The notes: a model not told the origin generated them from the letters alone. Counted from the first letter of the stretch, positions 1-9,455 are shown. The stretch: 55,093 nt of DNA from CAYSSG01 sp964433635 (GCA_964433635.1 CAYSSG010000012.1:1-55093); one strand, 5' to 3'. Numbers and translations: made by a program.

Positions 1-256
1 TATTTATACACAATCAAAACAGAATACGCTTAAGTATAGCACACGTGTCAAGAAGAAAGTGATGTGTCGTGCTTATGATGGATTGAGTTTAAAAAGTTTC
101 GAGATGCGATTGTCGGGTAAAAATACAGTAATTAGTAATGAATGATGAGTAATCAGTCAGAAATATTTCAGTTACAAGATATATATCCTTTCATTTTTTT
201 ATCACCTGGAAAAAAGGGGTTAAATGTTAATATTTTCTTTAATCATTCATTTCTTC

Positions 257-3166
257 CTAATTCTTCTGATTAAGATTCAGGGACCATTCAAATGAATCGA
301 CCATATTTTTCTGCCAGGTACTGGTCTTGCCTTCTGACGAATTATGGCTGTTAATAGGGCTTTCGTTGCGGATACCGCCGGATGCTGTCAGTTCGGTGCT
401 TTGTCTGGCCTGCCACACCGGGTGCAGGGGAAGTCCCTCCGGAGCAATGTCGCTATCCCTGTGACTGACTTGGAATATCTCTTCTGTTGAATCGCTGCTT
501 GAGCGAGGAGTCTTTTCATATCCATGGGAAGTGAGGCGCGTATGATAACCTGTGGAATTTTCAGTGACATTCATGTCTACATCCAGTGTGGGAACGTGTA
601 CCCAGAGAATCTTCCCGGTGTCCGGTTCATAATAGAGGTCCACCCGTATATGCCCTCTTTCGATGCTTTCCTGTGTCTTTTCATTCAGTCCTATGGCTGA
701 CCATTGCCTGCTGTAGCTGGTTTCCCATTCTTCTGTCATACCACGTGCATTGCTTCTTTGCCCCTCGGATCGGGAGTTATAATGACCGCCGCCCGCATCG
801 ATGCGACAATCCTTAATCCGGTAGCTTACTTTCATCAGGCCGGTTTCTTCATCCAGTTTGGACTGTGGTGTCTTCATGATATTTTCCATATAACCGCGAA
901 CCGCCTCCACCAGATCCGGCTGAACATCTTTGACCATTTCCTGCATCCGGTCCAGGGCTGCCTCCTGCTGCGGCAGGATCTCTTCTTCCAGGTCCAGTTC
1001 CAGGCGAAGGGTAACGGATCGGTTTCCCGCTGCATGACGGGATTGGATTTCGGTGGTTTGTATATCAATCCTGTGAGTGATTTCCAGATTTTCCCGCTCT
1101 TCAATGCTTCTGGTAAGGATCAAGGCACCACTGTGGCATCGAGAAGCAGGTTCAGGTGTAACGGCTAAAATCTCTGTAAGGGTCATTTCACTGTCAGAGC
1201 AACCAATGACCATATAGATTTCGGAAAAATTCTGGGAATCGATATTCAAGCAGAATAAGCGCTCTGCCCGTCCGGTCCAATCCTCAACGATCTTTCGGCC
1301 ATCCCGGTAATGGATGATCGCCTGAACACTGACTTTTTCAGGATGTTTCTGGAAAGGAGTCAGGTCAAAGCGGACTGCCGGCGCGTCAGCCCCCTGGTTT
1401 AAATTTTTGACTTCAAAATAAGCGGACTGGACTCCTTTCAGGTTGACGATGCCTTCGGCAATCCCCAGATAATCCAGCTCCAGTTCCTGCATTCCATGTA
1501 TCGGCAAAAGATTCAGGGGATCTTCGCCTCCAAAGCGTTTTTCTACCGTATCGGGGATTTTCCCGTTCTCCGGTTCCACATCCATGGTTGCCAGGCTATA
1601 TTCTTTCCAGATATCGTCAAAATCACCAATGGCATTCTGAACGGCTTCCATCTCTGCATATCCATCCCTTCGATTTTCCCAGATTAACCGAATCACCGAG
1701 TTCGTTCTCGGATTTACATTGGTCAGGTAGTAGGGGAACAAATAGACTCCGTAGACGCCATTTTCTGAATCGGTATCCAGCCGTTCCGTACGCGCCATTT
1801 CATGCTCAAAGGCATCCTCCATATACTCCTGTTCCGTATTCCAGGCACTGTTAATGTAATTTTCAGACCAGACGGCAGTGCTCTCTTCCAGCCATTCATC
1901 CGAATACCTGGCAAAGGAGGTCTGGAAAACATGGAAAAGTTCGTGCGCCAGGGTCCCTCCTAATACATTTTCCTCCTGGCACTGATTGGCTGAAATAAAG
2001 ATGACAGGCTCGCCGGTAATTTGATCGTTGAAGAAATAGCCACAGGATTCATTTTTAATTGCTTCTATTTCTGCCTGTCTTTTTTCTTCCTCTGTTGCGT
2101 TTTCCTCTATTTCCGGCTCAATCAGATGACTGAAGATAAAGATGTAAATGTTTCTGGTACTTGTCTCGGGCACATCTGTACCCAGAAGATCCCTGAACTC
2201 CTCATAGATTCTTTTATCTTTGATAAGTTTGTGCGCCTGATGTACCCGGTCTGCCTCACTTGGGAGACCAATAATGACCAGATGATAGCCGTTTTCCGTG
2301 GTGTATACTTCTTCCACCATTCCTGACTGTTCTTCAGCCCGGGCACTCAGCATCAGACTGAAGGGCGGGCTATTTTTTGAAACTGTTTCTATTCCATGAA
2401 ATTTTTTGTGCCAAAAACTGTCCGGATTTAAGGGAGAAAGAAAGTATGGCTGCAGCTCCTGCCGGGTCTCTTCATCCAGTTGTTCAAATTCTTTTTGCAC
2501 CTGCTTTAATACCGGTGTTCCGCTTGGTCCGGCATTGACAGGCCGGTAGATTTCAGGTACCAGCGAAGGTTTGAATAAAGAATAAATACGATAGCAGGCA
2601 GCCTGATTGAGATCAATCCTTCCGGCTTTCAGATCATAGTTCAGCTGGCGTTGTGGAGTCAATCGGCTGACATGAATCGCCTGTTCAACGCTGGGACGCC
2701 CCAGTATACCGGCCTTTAACTGAATGTTCTGTCCCGGCTCGAAAGGAAAATCTGGCACAAGGGTAACCTGCCTGAAATCCGCTGACCATTGAGTTGACCA
2801 TTTTTCTTTTCCCGAATTTATTTCAACATCAAAAAAAGCCGGATTCAGCGGCTGGGAAAAGCAGATCGTAAGCGGCTGGTCTAATTCCAGAGAGCCATCA
2901 CTGTGCACGCTAGGGAAAAACATTTTTACAGGACGATTGCTGACAGGTGAATCGATTGGAAAGTCAGCAGGTTGGATTCCACTGCTCTCAATGAGACTTT
3001 TCTTTTCAATTTCCGCTCCATCTACAGGAGGAATTTTCCCGTCTGTCATACCTTGACCGTTTGCTGTCAGGACCAGGACCGGACAGGAAAAAAGAAGTAA
3101 GACCAAAAACATACGGACTACCCCGATTATTTTCATATACCGGCAGTCTTTCAGCACTGGAACCAT
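257..3166 (-). CDS. Large secreted gluzincin-type metalloprotease, putative
   Basis: Predicted exported protein of 969 residues. The first 38 or so residues form a basic then hydrophobic signal peptide ending near ANGQ. Residues about 90-155 look like a bacterial Ig-like domain (LTICFSQPLNP, then LVPDFPFEPGQ). The catalytic signature is HELFH at H408-H412, with a candidate third zinc ligand at E427/E428 in EWLEESTAVW; this HExxH plus downstream W-L-x-E pattern is typical of the gluzincin (peptidase MA) clan. The last 450 residues are not recognised and may be substrate-binding or structural. A good GAGAGG site 7 bases before the ATG at 3166 supports this start over the internal Met11. The gene appears monocistronic. 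The substrate is unknown. Metal-protease activity is inferred from the motif only. Confidence 0.75.
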   Translation of the reverse strand: MVPVLKDCRYMKIIGVVRMFLVLLLFSCPVLVLTANGQGMTDGKIPPVDGAEIEKKSLIESSGIQPADFPIDSPVSNRPVKMFFPSVHSDGSLELDQPLTICFSQPLNPAFFDVEINSGKEKWSTQWSADFRQVTLVPDFPFEPGQNIQLKAGILGRPSVEQAIHVSRLTPQRQLNYDLKAGRIDLNQAACYRIYSLFKPSLVPEIYRPVNAGPSGTPVLKQVQKEFEQLDEETRQELQPYFLSPLNPDSFWHKKFHGIETVSKNSPPFSLMLSARAEEQSGMVEEVYTTENGYHLVIIGLPSEADRVHQAHKLIKDKRIYEEFRDLLGTDVPETSTRNIYIFIFSHLIEPEIEENATEEEKRQAEIEAIKNESCGYFFNDQITGEPVIFISANQCQEENVLGGTLAHELFHVFQTSFARYSDEWLEESTAVWSENYINSAWNTEQEYMEDAFEHEMARTERLDTDSENGVYGVYLFPYYLTNVNPRTNSVIRLIWENRRDGYAEMEAVQNAIGDFDDIWKEYSLATMDVEPENGKIPDTVEKRFGGEDPLNLLPIHGMQELELDYLGIAEGIVNLKGVQSAYFEVKNLNQGADAPAVRFDLTPFQKHPEKVSVQAIIHYRDGRKIVEDWTGRAERLFCLNIDSQNFSEIYMVIGCSDSEMTLTEILAVTPEPASRCHSGALILTRSIEERENLEITHRIDIQTTEIQSRHAAGNRSVTLRLELDLEEEILPQQEAALDRMQEMVKDVQPDLVEAVRGYMENIMKTPQSKLDEETGLMKVSYRIKDCRIDAGGGHYNSRSEGQRSNARGMTEEWETSYSRQWSAIGLNEKTQESIERGHIRVDLYYEPDTGKILWVHVPTLDVDMNVTENSTGYHTRLTSHGYEKTPRSSSDSTEEIFQVSHRDSDIAPEGLPLHPVWQARQSTELTASGGIRNESPINSHNSSEGKTSTWQKNMVDSFEWSLNLNQKN

Positions 3167-3355
3167 TGGATTACCTCTCTTCCCTTGATTAAAAAATTAT
3201 CAATAGTTAGAATGTTTTTATCTGATTAAAATGAGTGCTGGCATTTGATTCCGCAGTAAGCAGGCTATTTTTCAATAAAAAGGAATATTTTGCCTGAAGT
3301 CACTTTTAATTATCATACCCTAAACCCGGTTCTTTTTCCATGTTTTAAGAATCTG

Positions 3356-3402
3356 TAAAATAAAAATCCCCGGTGAAGGAATCATTTCCCCCACCGGGGA
3401 TT
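3356..3402 (-). terminator. Rho-independent terminator
   Basis: A perfect 11-bp inverted repeat (3365-3375 with 3392-3402, arms AATCCCCGGTG and CACCGGGGATT) is followed on the minus strand by a T-rich tail (TTTTTATTTTA). It lies downstream of the minus-strand gene at 3547-4029 and upstream of the metalloprotease gene, so it most likely ends the transcript of the former and insulates the latter. Confidence 0.8.
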
Positions 3403-3546
3403 CCACTACAGGCATGCCAGTTCATCAGGCAATTTCAATGAAACACATACTGGAATGCGGGCTGACTTTTTCCTGAAGACATCTACAGGGGTTTTACTGG
3501 TTCACAGATATCCACCATAAACTTGCCTTCCGGATGCTGTTTGGGA

Positions 3547-4029
3547 TCAGTATCCCATCTCTTTCAGGATTCTCGATAAGGTGTGCAGGCGCTCCCCGAT
3601 CAGCTCGTCATCATCACTGAGTGCCTGGTTAAATAACTGAATGTCTTCATCGATCTTTTCATTATCTTTACAAACCGCCACGGTCATGGCATCCCCCTGT
3701 AAGCCTACCCGGTCGATTACGGGCTTCTCGGGATCATACAATTTCTTAAAGCGGTAAGCCTCTCTGAAATGCTGCTGCGCCCGTAGAACCAGAATCGCCA
3801 GGTCTAAAACACGATGGAGAGGCAGCTCTTCAGACTGCCGGGACCATTTTTGCCCTGTATGTCTCCATACCTTGGCTGAAATATCAACTTTCCCCCGGTC
3901 ATTCCACTGCGCCAGCCCCAGGGAAAGCCCTTTGGCATCGGAATGATAGGCATTTTTGCCATCCACATTCTCGTAGTTTTCACAGACAATGACTGGCTTA
4001 TGCTTTAATGTCGTCGGAATCTTCATCAT
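3547..4029 (-). CDS. Conserved small protein of unknown function (possibly DUF6530)
   Basis: A soluble protein of about 160 residues with no signal peptide or membrane segment. The N-terminal half (KHKPVIVCENYENVDG, then KGLSLGLAQWNDRGKVDISAKV) reads like a conserved family that I tentatively recall as DUF6530; that name is unverified and no function is known. I chose the ATG at 4029 (or the adjacent one at 4026) because the GAGGG ribosome site at 4033-4038 lies inside the longer reading frame that begins at 4047. The 3' end is suspicious: just past the stop, a +1 frame continues for 21 protein-like codons to 3483, so the C-terminus may be frameshifted. A terminator follows at 3356-3402. The next gene upstream is the ATPase operon, 230 bases away. 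Confidence 0.65.
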   Translation of the reverse strand: MMKIPTTLKHKPVIVCENYENVDGKNAYHSDAKGLSLGLAQWNDRGKVDISAKVWRHTGQKWSRQSEELPLHRVLDLAILVLRAQQHFREAYRFKKLYDPEKPVIDRVGLQGDAMTVAVCKDNEKIDEDIQLFNQALSDDDELIGERLHTLSRILKEMGY

Positions 4030-4256
4030 TTTACCCTCTTTATTCATTTTTAATTACTATATTACTGATTTACTAAATTACTAATTAAAAATTATACACG
4101 GGATCATCTGCCTTGTCAACGAAAATCTAAAAAAATGGTTCATTCGTTTCTGCTAAGTCAAACTCACCAAAGATCATTCTTTGGGCATTTTTTGATTTCA
4201 GGGAAGCTGATGCATCGAAGAACTAAAAACGAAGGATGAAAATTCTATTCTTCTTA

Positions 4257-4883
4257 TCATTCTACCCGGCGAATCTTTTTCCTTTTCAATACCTTAAGAC
4301 GGAAGAAGTCTTCTCTCTCTTTTTCTTCCAGCACTTCAGAGATAAACTTGACCAGCTCTTCATATCTGGGAATCTGGATGTTTTTCAGGGCATTGGTTCT
4401 CTTCTGGGTCCTGTTGATTTCTATGGCCAGCTTATAGACTGAATCCTCAATTTCTGCCAGTTCATAGAGCAGATATTTCACCTGCTGAAAATTCTGCAGT
4501 GCCACATCCAGGGCAGTATTGGTATGATAAAAACTGTAATAAGGTACAATCTCGTGTTTTTCGTACCTGATCTCGGGGATTTCAACCCCCATCACGCTAT
4601 AGGTAAGAATATTGAATTCGGTTTCCTTGGGAATTGATTGCGCCACCTCATTTACTTCATTGATTCCCAGGGTAATATTGGCTACCGTCAGTGCCTCATA
4701 GGCATCCCTGAAGACTTCCTGCATCTTCTGCTGAATGTCTTTAGCCCGGTCCATGAATTCCATCAATTTCCTGATCAGTACATTTCTCTTTTTATCCAGC
4801 AGCTCAAAACCTTTGCGGGAAAAATCCAGCGCGGACTGGGCAGCGATTAGGTTCGCTTTGGTTGCAGCAATATTTTCCTGCAT
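4257..4883 (-). CDS. atpD: V/A-type ATPase subunit D (central stalk)
   Basis: Subunit D of the V/A-type ATPase, 208 residues, the usual length for the family. It is predicted to form the long antiparallel coiled coil of the rotor, linking the A3B3 catalytic head to the membrane ring. The N-terminal helix (NLIAAQSALDFSRKGFELLDKKR) and the C-terminal helical stretch rich in E/K/R (RTQKRTNALKNIQIPRYE) match the family: the R-x-N-A-L-x-x-x-I-P motif is its hallmark. It starts 6 bases after the stop of atpB and is the last gene of the nine-gene operon. No clear terminator was found in the 200 bases downstream. Confidence 0.93.
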   Translation of the reverse strand: MQENIAATKANLIAAQSALDFSRKGFELLDKKRNVLIRKLMEFMDRAKDIQQKMQEVFRDAYEALTVANITLGINEVNEVAQSIPKETEFNILTYSVMGVEIPEIRYEKHEIVPYYSFYHTNTALDVALQNFQQVKYLLYELAEIEDSVYKLAIEINRTQKRTNALKNIQIPRYEELVKFISEVLEEKEREDFFRLKVLKRKKIRRVE

Positions 4884-4889
4884 AAAAAA

Positions 4890-6263
4890 TCACTTCCCGA
4901 GGTATTTTTTTACCAGGATCGGGTCAATCCTGTTGAGTTCCTGTAAGGGTAAGATCCTGAGCAGTTCCCACATGAGGTCAAGTGTCTCATTGATATCCCG
5001 AAATTCTTCAAAATCCTGCCTGGAAAACTGCTCTTCGAATTGTCGGCCAAACTGCATGTATTGGCGGTCAGTCTCAGAAAGCTCATCTTCTCCGATAATC
5101 TGAGCCAGGGCTCTTACCTCCTGAACCCGGGAGTAAGAGGAAAAAACCTGGTTTGCCACATCAGGATGATCTTCCCGGGTATATTCCTTTCCGATTCCGT
5201 CCTTCATGAGACGTGACAAAGAAGGGAGAATCTGAATCGGGGGATAGATTCCCAACTGGTACAGCGACCGATTTAAAACAATCTGCCCCTCTGTAATATA
5301 ACCGGTCAGGTCCGGTACCGGATGGGTAATATCATCATTGGGCATGGTGAGGATGGCAATCTGGGTGATGCTTCCTTCGGAACCTTTGAGCATTCCTGCC
5401 CTTTCATAAAGACTGGCTAAATCAGAATAAAGATATCCCGGGTACCCCTTTCTGGAGGGAACCTCCTCTCTGGCCGAGGAGATCTCCCTTAATGCCTCAC
5501 AATAGCTGGTCATGTCTGTCAGAATGACCAGTACATGCATATGACTTTCAAAAGCAAGATATTCAGCAGCAGTGAGGGCGCATCTGGGAGTAATAATCCT
5601 TTCCATCACCGGATCATCAGCCAGATTTAAAAACATGGTCACCCGTTCCATGACACCAGCCTCTTCAAAGGCCTTTCGGAAATAATCTGCTTCATCATGC
5701 TTGATGCCCATCGCCGCAAAGACCACCACAAAATTGCCGGATTCTTCTTCTGAGATGCGGGCCTGTCTGACAATCTGGGCAGCTAACTGGTTGTGAGGAA
5801 GGCCGTCTCCGGAAAAGATAGGCAATTTCTGACCCCTTATCAATGTCATGAGGCCATCGATGGAAGAAATCCCGGTCATGATGTAGTTTCTGGGATACCG
5901 TCTTGCCACAGGATTCATCGGTCTGCCATTGATATCATGATTTTTCGCGGAATAGACTTCTCCGGCACCGTCTATCGGTTTTGAAGTGCCGCTGAAAACT
6001 CGTCCCAGTATTTCATTGGACACAGGTATCTCCATTGGTTTTCCGGAAAAACTCACACTCACGTCATTTAAAGAAATACCCGAAGAACCCTGAAAAACCT
6101 GGATAATCACTTTGCCCCGGTCAACCTGAACGACTCTCCCTGTCCGGTGCTCCCTGTGTGAAACCTGGATATCTACCAGCTCACCGTATACTGCATCCTG
6201 AACCTGATCCATAATGATCAAAGGGCCTTCAGCTTTTTCTAATTTCAGATATTTAACTTTCAT
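4890..6263 (-). CDS. atpB: V/A-type ATPase subunit B (regulatory, non-catalytic)
   Basis: Subunit B alternates with subunit A in the head of the V/A-ATPase and contributes to nucleotide sites without catalysing. The protein has the N-terminal beta barrel (KVKYLKLEKAEGPLIIM), a central RecA-like domain and the C-terminal helical domain. In place of a P-loop it has SGDGLPHN, lacking the Walker lysine, which is diagnostic for B rather than A. The start is placed at 6263 (MKVKYLKL), with GAAGG 8 bases upstream. A longer frame from 6314 would run deep into atpA and adds an unrelated 17-residue leader. The start codon overlaps the end of atpA by 11 bases, suggesting translational coupling. Confidence 0.95.
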   Translation of the reverse strand: MKVKYLKLEKAEGPLIIMDQVQDAVYGELVDIQVSHREHRTGRVVQVDRGKVIIQVFQGSSGISLNDVSVSFSGKPMEIPVSNEILGRVFSGTSKPIDGAGEVYSAKNHDINGRPMNPVARRYPRNYIMTGISSIDGLMTLIRGQKLPIFSGDGLPHNQLAAQIVRQARISEEESGNFVVVFAAMGIKHDEADYFRKAFEEAGVMERVTMFLNLADDPVMERIITPRCALTAAEYLAFESHMHVLVILTDMTSYCEALREISSAREEVPSRKGYPGYLYSDLASLYERAGMLKGSEGSITQIAILTMPNDDITHPVPDLTGYITEGQIVLNRSLYQLGIYPPIQILPSLSRLMKDGIGKEYTREDHPDVANQVFSSYSRVQEVRALAQIIGEDELSETDRQYMQFGRQFEEQFSRQDFEEFRDINETLDLMWELLRILPLQELNRIDPILVKKYLGK

Positions 6264-8040
6264 CGATCGAACCTTCTTTGTACATGCCTTCAACGCTGTT
6301 ACAATGCTTGTCAATTCTGTCAGCTAATTCAGAAAAAATCCCGGCTTTTTCTCCGGCTGCCTGGTATTTCATCATCATAATGTCTGAAAAAAGCTTCTCA
6401 TCTTTTACCCTGGAGAGGGGTATTCCCTTTTTGATACAGGAAAACACCCGGTTATAGAGCCTGTCAATGACCTTGAGCATTTTGTACTGCAGGGGAAGTG
6501 CAGTGTATAAATCCTGGGGATGAAAGGCATTCTGCTGCAGGTAACCGTTTTTAATCAGCTTTGCCATTTCCAGAATAATTCTCTGGTCATCCGGCAGTAC
6601 ATCCTCTCCCACCAGTTTTACAATATCCATCAGTTTATTTTCTTCCTGAAGGAGGCCCATCATTTTAGACCTGATATGCAGCATATCCGGGGCAACGTTC
6701 TCCGAAAACCAGTCTTTCAGCATCAGAATATAGTGACTGTATGACAAAAGCCAGTTGATGGAGGGAAAATGCCTGGCATGAGCCAGCTCCCTGTCCAGCG
6801 CCAGAAAGGCGCCCACTATTCTCTTGGTGGACTTGGTCACCGGTTCCGAGAAGTCACCCCCTGCCGGGGAAACCGCTCCGATAACGGTAATGGAACCTTC
6901 CGAGCCGTTGAGGTTTCTGAAATAGCCTGCCCGCTCATAAAATGCCGCTAATCTGGAGGCAAGATAGGCAGGATAACCCTCTTCAGCCGGCATCTCTTCC
7001 AGCCTGCCGGAGATTTCCCTCAGGGCTTCAGCCCAGCGGGAAGTAGAATCAGCCATCACGGCCACATTGTAGCCCATATCCCGGAAATATTCTGCAATGG
7101 TGATACCGGTATAGATGGAGGCTTCCCGGGCTGCTACCGGCATATTTGAGGTGTTGGCAATGAGAACCGTACGATCCATCAATGGATTTCCGGTATCGGG
7201 GTCTTTCAATTTCGGAAAATCTTCCAGTACTTCGGTCATTTCATTTCCACGTTCACCACAGCCGATATAGACGATGATGTCAGCATCGCTCCATTTGGCT
7301 AACTGGTGCTGGGTGATGGTCTTCCCGGTGCCAAATCCTCCGGGGATAGCTGCCGTACCTCCCTTGGCCAGGGGAAAGAAGGTGTCGATAATCCGCTGTC
7401 CTGTTACCAGCAGTTTCTGGATGGGCATTCTCTGTTTGACGGGGCGGGGCTGCCTTACCGGCCACTCCTGCACCATCATGAGCTCATATCTTTTGCCATC
7501 CTCATCTGACAGGATAACCAGGGTATCGGAAATGGTATAAGACCCGTTCTGCACTGTGCTGATTACTTTTCCCTGAATTCCCGGAGGAACCATGGCCTGA
7601 TGAACAATCATTGTCGTCTCCTGAATCCGGGCAAAAAACTCACCCTGTTTTAATAGATCCCCGGGTTTTACCGTTATTTTTACATCCCATCTTTTTTCTT
7701 CATCGATAGAGGTCAGACCAAGTCCTTCGGGAATGAATTTATACCCGGAATCAAATATCCTGGAGAGAGGCCTTTCAATGCCGTCAAAGATATTGCCAAT
7801 AATGCCGGGACCCAGCTTCAGGGAGAGGGGTTTACCGGTACCGAATATCCTTTCCCCGATTTTAAGACCGGTTGTTTCTTCATAGACCTGAATCGTACCC
7901 TGCTCATTTTCCAGGGAAATGACTTCACCGATCAGCTTTTTTTCACCCACCATGACCATTTCACGCACCATAAACCCTGCCATATGATCCGCCTTCACGA
8001 CGGGTCCGTTGATATAAACGATCTTTCCCTCTCCGTTCAT
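6253..8040 (-). CDS. atpA: V/A-type ATPase catalytic subunit A
   Basis: Catalytic subunit of the V/A-type ATPase, 595 residues. It carries the P-loop GGFGTGKT with K240, the family-specific inserted domain after the N-terminal barrel (roughly residues 110-190, including VPPGIQGKV), and the strongly conserved MADSTSRWAEALREISGR and EEGYPAYLASRLAAFYERAG blocks. These distinguish it from F1 beta. The ATG has AGGAG 7 bases upstream; that site overlaps the last codons of atpE, whose stop lies one base away. Whether the enzyme makes ATP or pumps ions in this organism cannot be told from the sequence. Confidence 0.97.
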   Translation of the reverse strand: MNGEGKIVYINGPVVKADHMAGFMVREMVMVGEKKLIGEVISLENEQGTIQVYEETTGLKIGERIFGTGKPLSLKLGPGIIGNIFDGIERPLSRIFDSGYKFIPEGLGLTSIDEEKRWDVKITVKPGDLLKQGEFFARIQETTMIVHQAMVPPGIQGKVISTVQNGSYTISDTLVILSDEDGKRYELMMVQEWPVRQPRPVKQRMPIQKLLVTGQRIIDTFFPLAKGGTAAIPGGFGTGKTITQHQLAKWSDADIIVYIGCGERGNEMTEVLEDFPKLKDPDTGNPLMDRTVLIANTSNMPVAAREASIYTGITIAEYFRDMGYNVAVMADSTSRWAEALREISGRLEEMPAEEGYPAYLASRLAAFYERAGYFRNLNGSEGSITVIGAVSPAGGDFSEPVTKSTKRIVGAFLALDRELAHARHFPSINWLLSYSHYILMLKDWFSENVAPDMLHIRSKMMGLLQEENKLMDIVKLVGEDVLPDDQRIILEMAKLIKNGYLQQNAFHPQDLYTALPLQYKMLKVIDRLYNRVFSCIKKGIPLSRVKDEKLFSDIMMMKYQAAGEKAGIFSELADRIDKHCNSVEGMYKEGSIDES

Positions 8041-8041
8041 T

Positions 8042-8668
8042 TTAATGCTCCTGATTTAATCGGGAAGACAAGACTTCACCGATCAGCTTATCACTTTCTT
8101 CCAGAATCGTATTGACGGTAAAATCAATCTCCATCCGGCCATCTCCGCTTTTGACAAAAATTCCACCGATAAGATGTTCCGAGGCTTCAATCCGGTAGGT
8201 GTCCTCGGCTCTGACGGATCGGATGCTCTTGAATATCACGTCCTGCCTGTTTCTGAGATCTTCATTGCTGAAGTGAATGCAGATCAATTGATCTTTAGGA
8301 AATCTCGATAGTACCTGGTTTATTGCTTCTGTCAGGAACTGCTCATACGCTTCAGTTTTGACAAAAGCACAGATTTTTCTCTTGACTTCTTCAGTCACTC
8401 TCTCCGTAAATTCTTTCTTCTTTTTCAATACTGCCAGGTGCATGGCAGAGCGGTTTTTTAAAATGAGCTGCTGTTTTTCGGTCTCTGCCTCCTTGGTTGT
8501 CCTTTCCAGAGCATTTCTTTTCTGCTCTTCATAATCATTAATGATGGACTTTTTCCGGTTTTCATAATATTCCAGCAGCTTCTTCTGTCTTTTCTTATAA
8601 TCAAGCTCTATTCGCTCAATAATGATCTTGGTAAAAAGCGATATTTTATCTTCTATTGTATTTGGCAT
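8042..8668 (-). CDS. atpE: V/A-type ATPase subunit E (peripheral stalk)
   Basis: Predicted peripheral-stalk subunit E, 208 residues. The N-terminal 90 residues are a highly charged continuous helix (YKKRQKKLLEYYENRKKS, then YEEQKRNALERTTKEAE). A globular C-terminal domain of about 100 residues ends with IGGIFVKSGDGRMEIDFTVNT, the conserved GG-x-x-x-x-x-x-D-G-R-x-x-x-D-x-T motif of V-type E subunits. It would pair with the small helical protein encoded at 12557-12919 to brace the head against subunit I. It lies 15 bases after atpF and 1 base before atpA. Confidence 0.9.
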   Translation of the reverse strand: MPNTIEDKISLFTKIIIERIELDYKKRQKKLLEYYENRKKSIINDYEEQKRNALERTTKEAETEKQQLILKNRSAMHLAVLKKKKEFTERVTEEVKRKICAFVKTEAYEQFLTEAINQVLSRFPKDQLICIHFSNEDLRNRQDVIFKSIRSVRAEDTYRIEASEHLIGGIFVKSGDGRMEIDFTVNTILEESDKLIGEVLSSRLNQEH

Positions 8669-8683
8669 ATTATCCCGTTCACC

Positions 8684-8992
8684 TCAAATCTTCAGTCCGA
8701 TAGACTCCCTGATATACCTGGTCAGAAAGTCAGGAGGCCTTCTGGTGCCATGTCGGTCCGGAATCTCAACGATGATGGGCAGGTTGCTGGAAAGCTTCAT
8801 TTCATCAATTTCCGGTTGAACTCTTTCCACCAGCAGTTCAGTGATCAGCAGAATCCCTGTATCCCGCTCTTTCTTTACCTTTTCCAGTTCCTGCAGTATC
8901 TCTTCCCTCCGGTGGACAACAACTCCCTCTACCCCCGACAGCCTCATGCCAGTCAGGGTATGGGTATTATCACTGATTAAAAAAACCTTCAT
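8684..8992 (-). CDS. atpF: V/A-type ATPase subunit F
   Basis: Small central-stalk subunit F, 102 residues, as expected for the family. It has the Rossmann-like pattern of this subunit: the start MKVFLISDNTHTLTGMRLSGVEG, a middle strand GILLITELLVE, and the end LPIIVEIPDRHG. In other V/A-ATPases it binds subunit D and modulates ATPase activity. The ribosome site GAGG lies 5 bases before the ATG, and the gene starts 10 bases after the stop of atpK. Confidence 0.9.
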   Translation of the reverse strand: MKVFLISDNTHTLTGMRLSGVEGVVVHRREEILQELEKVKKERDTGILLITELLVERVQPEIDEMKLSSNLPIIVEIPDRHGTRRPPDFLTRYIRESIGLKI

Positions 8993-9002
8993 TCAGACCT
9001 CG

Positions 9003-9422
9003 CTATAATCTGCCCAGAATCATAATAGATACAATCAGCCCGTAGATCGCAATACCCTCTGCTAATCCTACAAATATCAGGGTTTTCCCCAGAATATTCG
9101 GATCTTCCGACACTGCTCCCAGTGCCGAGGAACCCACAGCACCTACCGCATAACCGGCACCCAGGGTTGCCAGTCCCGTTGAAACGGCAGCTGCCAGGAA
9201 TCCTATTCCCGATGATGAATCCGTTACAGTCTGAGCCCTGGCAATATCCGGCAGCAGAACAAAGAGAAAACCTGCTACCAGGATCACATAAACCAGAACA
9301 GATGCCTTCACTAATTTTCTAATCCTGGTTATATTTGTCCTTTGTTTCCTGGAATAAAGATAGAACCCTCCTGCTATCGTCAATCCCGATATGGACATGG
9401 CAAAAAATAATATGGCATACAT
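9003..9422 (-). CDS. atpK: V/A-type ATPase subunit K (membrane ring proteolipid)
   Basis: Membrane rotor subunit, 139 residues. The C-terminal 70 residues form the classic two-helix hairpin: a glycine-rich first helix (LATLGAGYAVGAVGSSALGA), the SEDPN loop, and a second helix with the ion-carrying glutamate E122 in GLAEGIAIYGL. The first 60 residues contain two further hydrophobic segments (about 2-21 and 43-58) that do not look like a second copy of the hairpin. The glutamine ligands known from Na+-binding NtpK of Enterococcus hirae are absent: the Q110 position is Val, and the residues after E122 are Gly-Ile. This favours H+ coupling by inference. Confidence 0.92.
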   Translation of the reverse strand: MYAILFFAMSISGLTIAGGFYLYSRKQRTNITRIRKLVKASVLVYVILVAGFLFVLLPDIARAQTVTDSSSGIGFLAAAVSTGLATLGAGYAVGAVGSSALGAVSEDPNILGKTLIFVGLAEGIAIYGLIVSIMILGRL

Positions 9423-9455
9423 GATGATTCAAACCCCCATTTTTATATGAATTAA

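Noticed and set aside
704..1168. Plus-strand open frame of 154 codons inside the metalloprotease gene
   Set aside because: It is a shadow frame on the opposite strand, without a ribosome site and with a composition set by the real gene.
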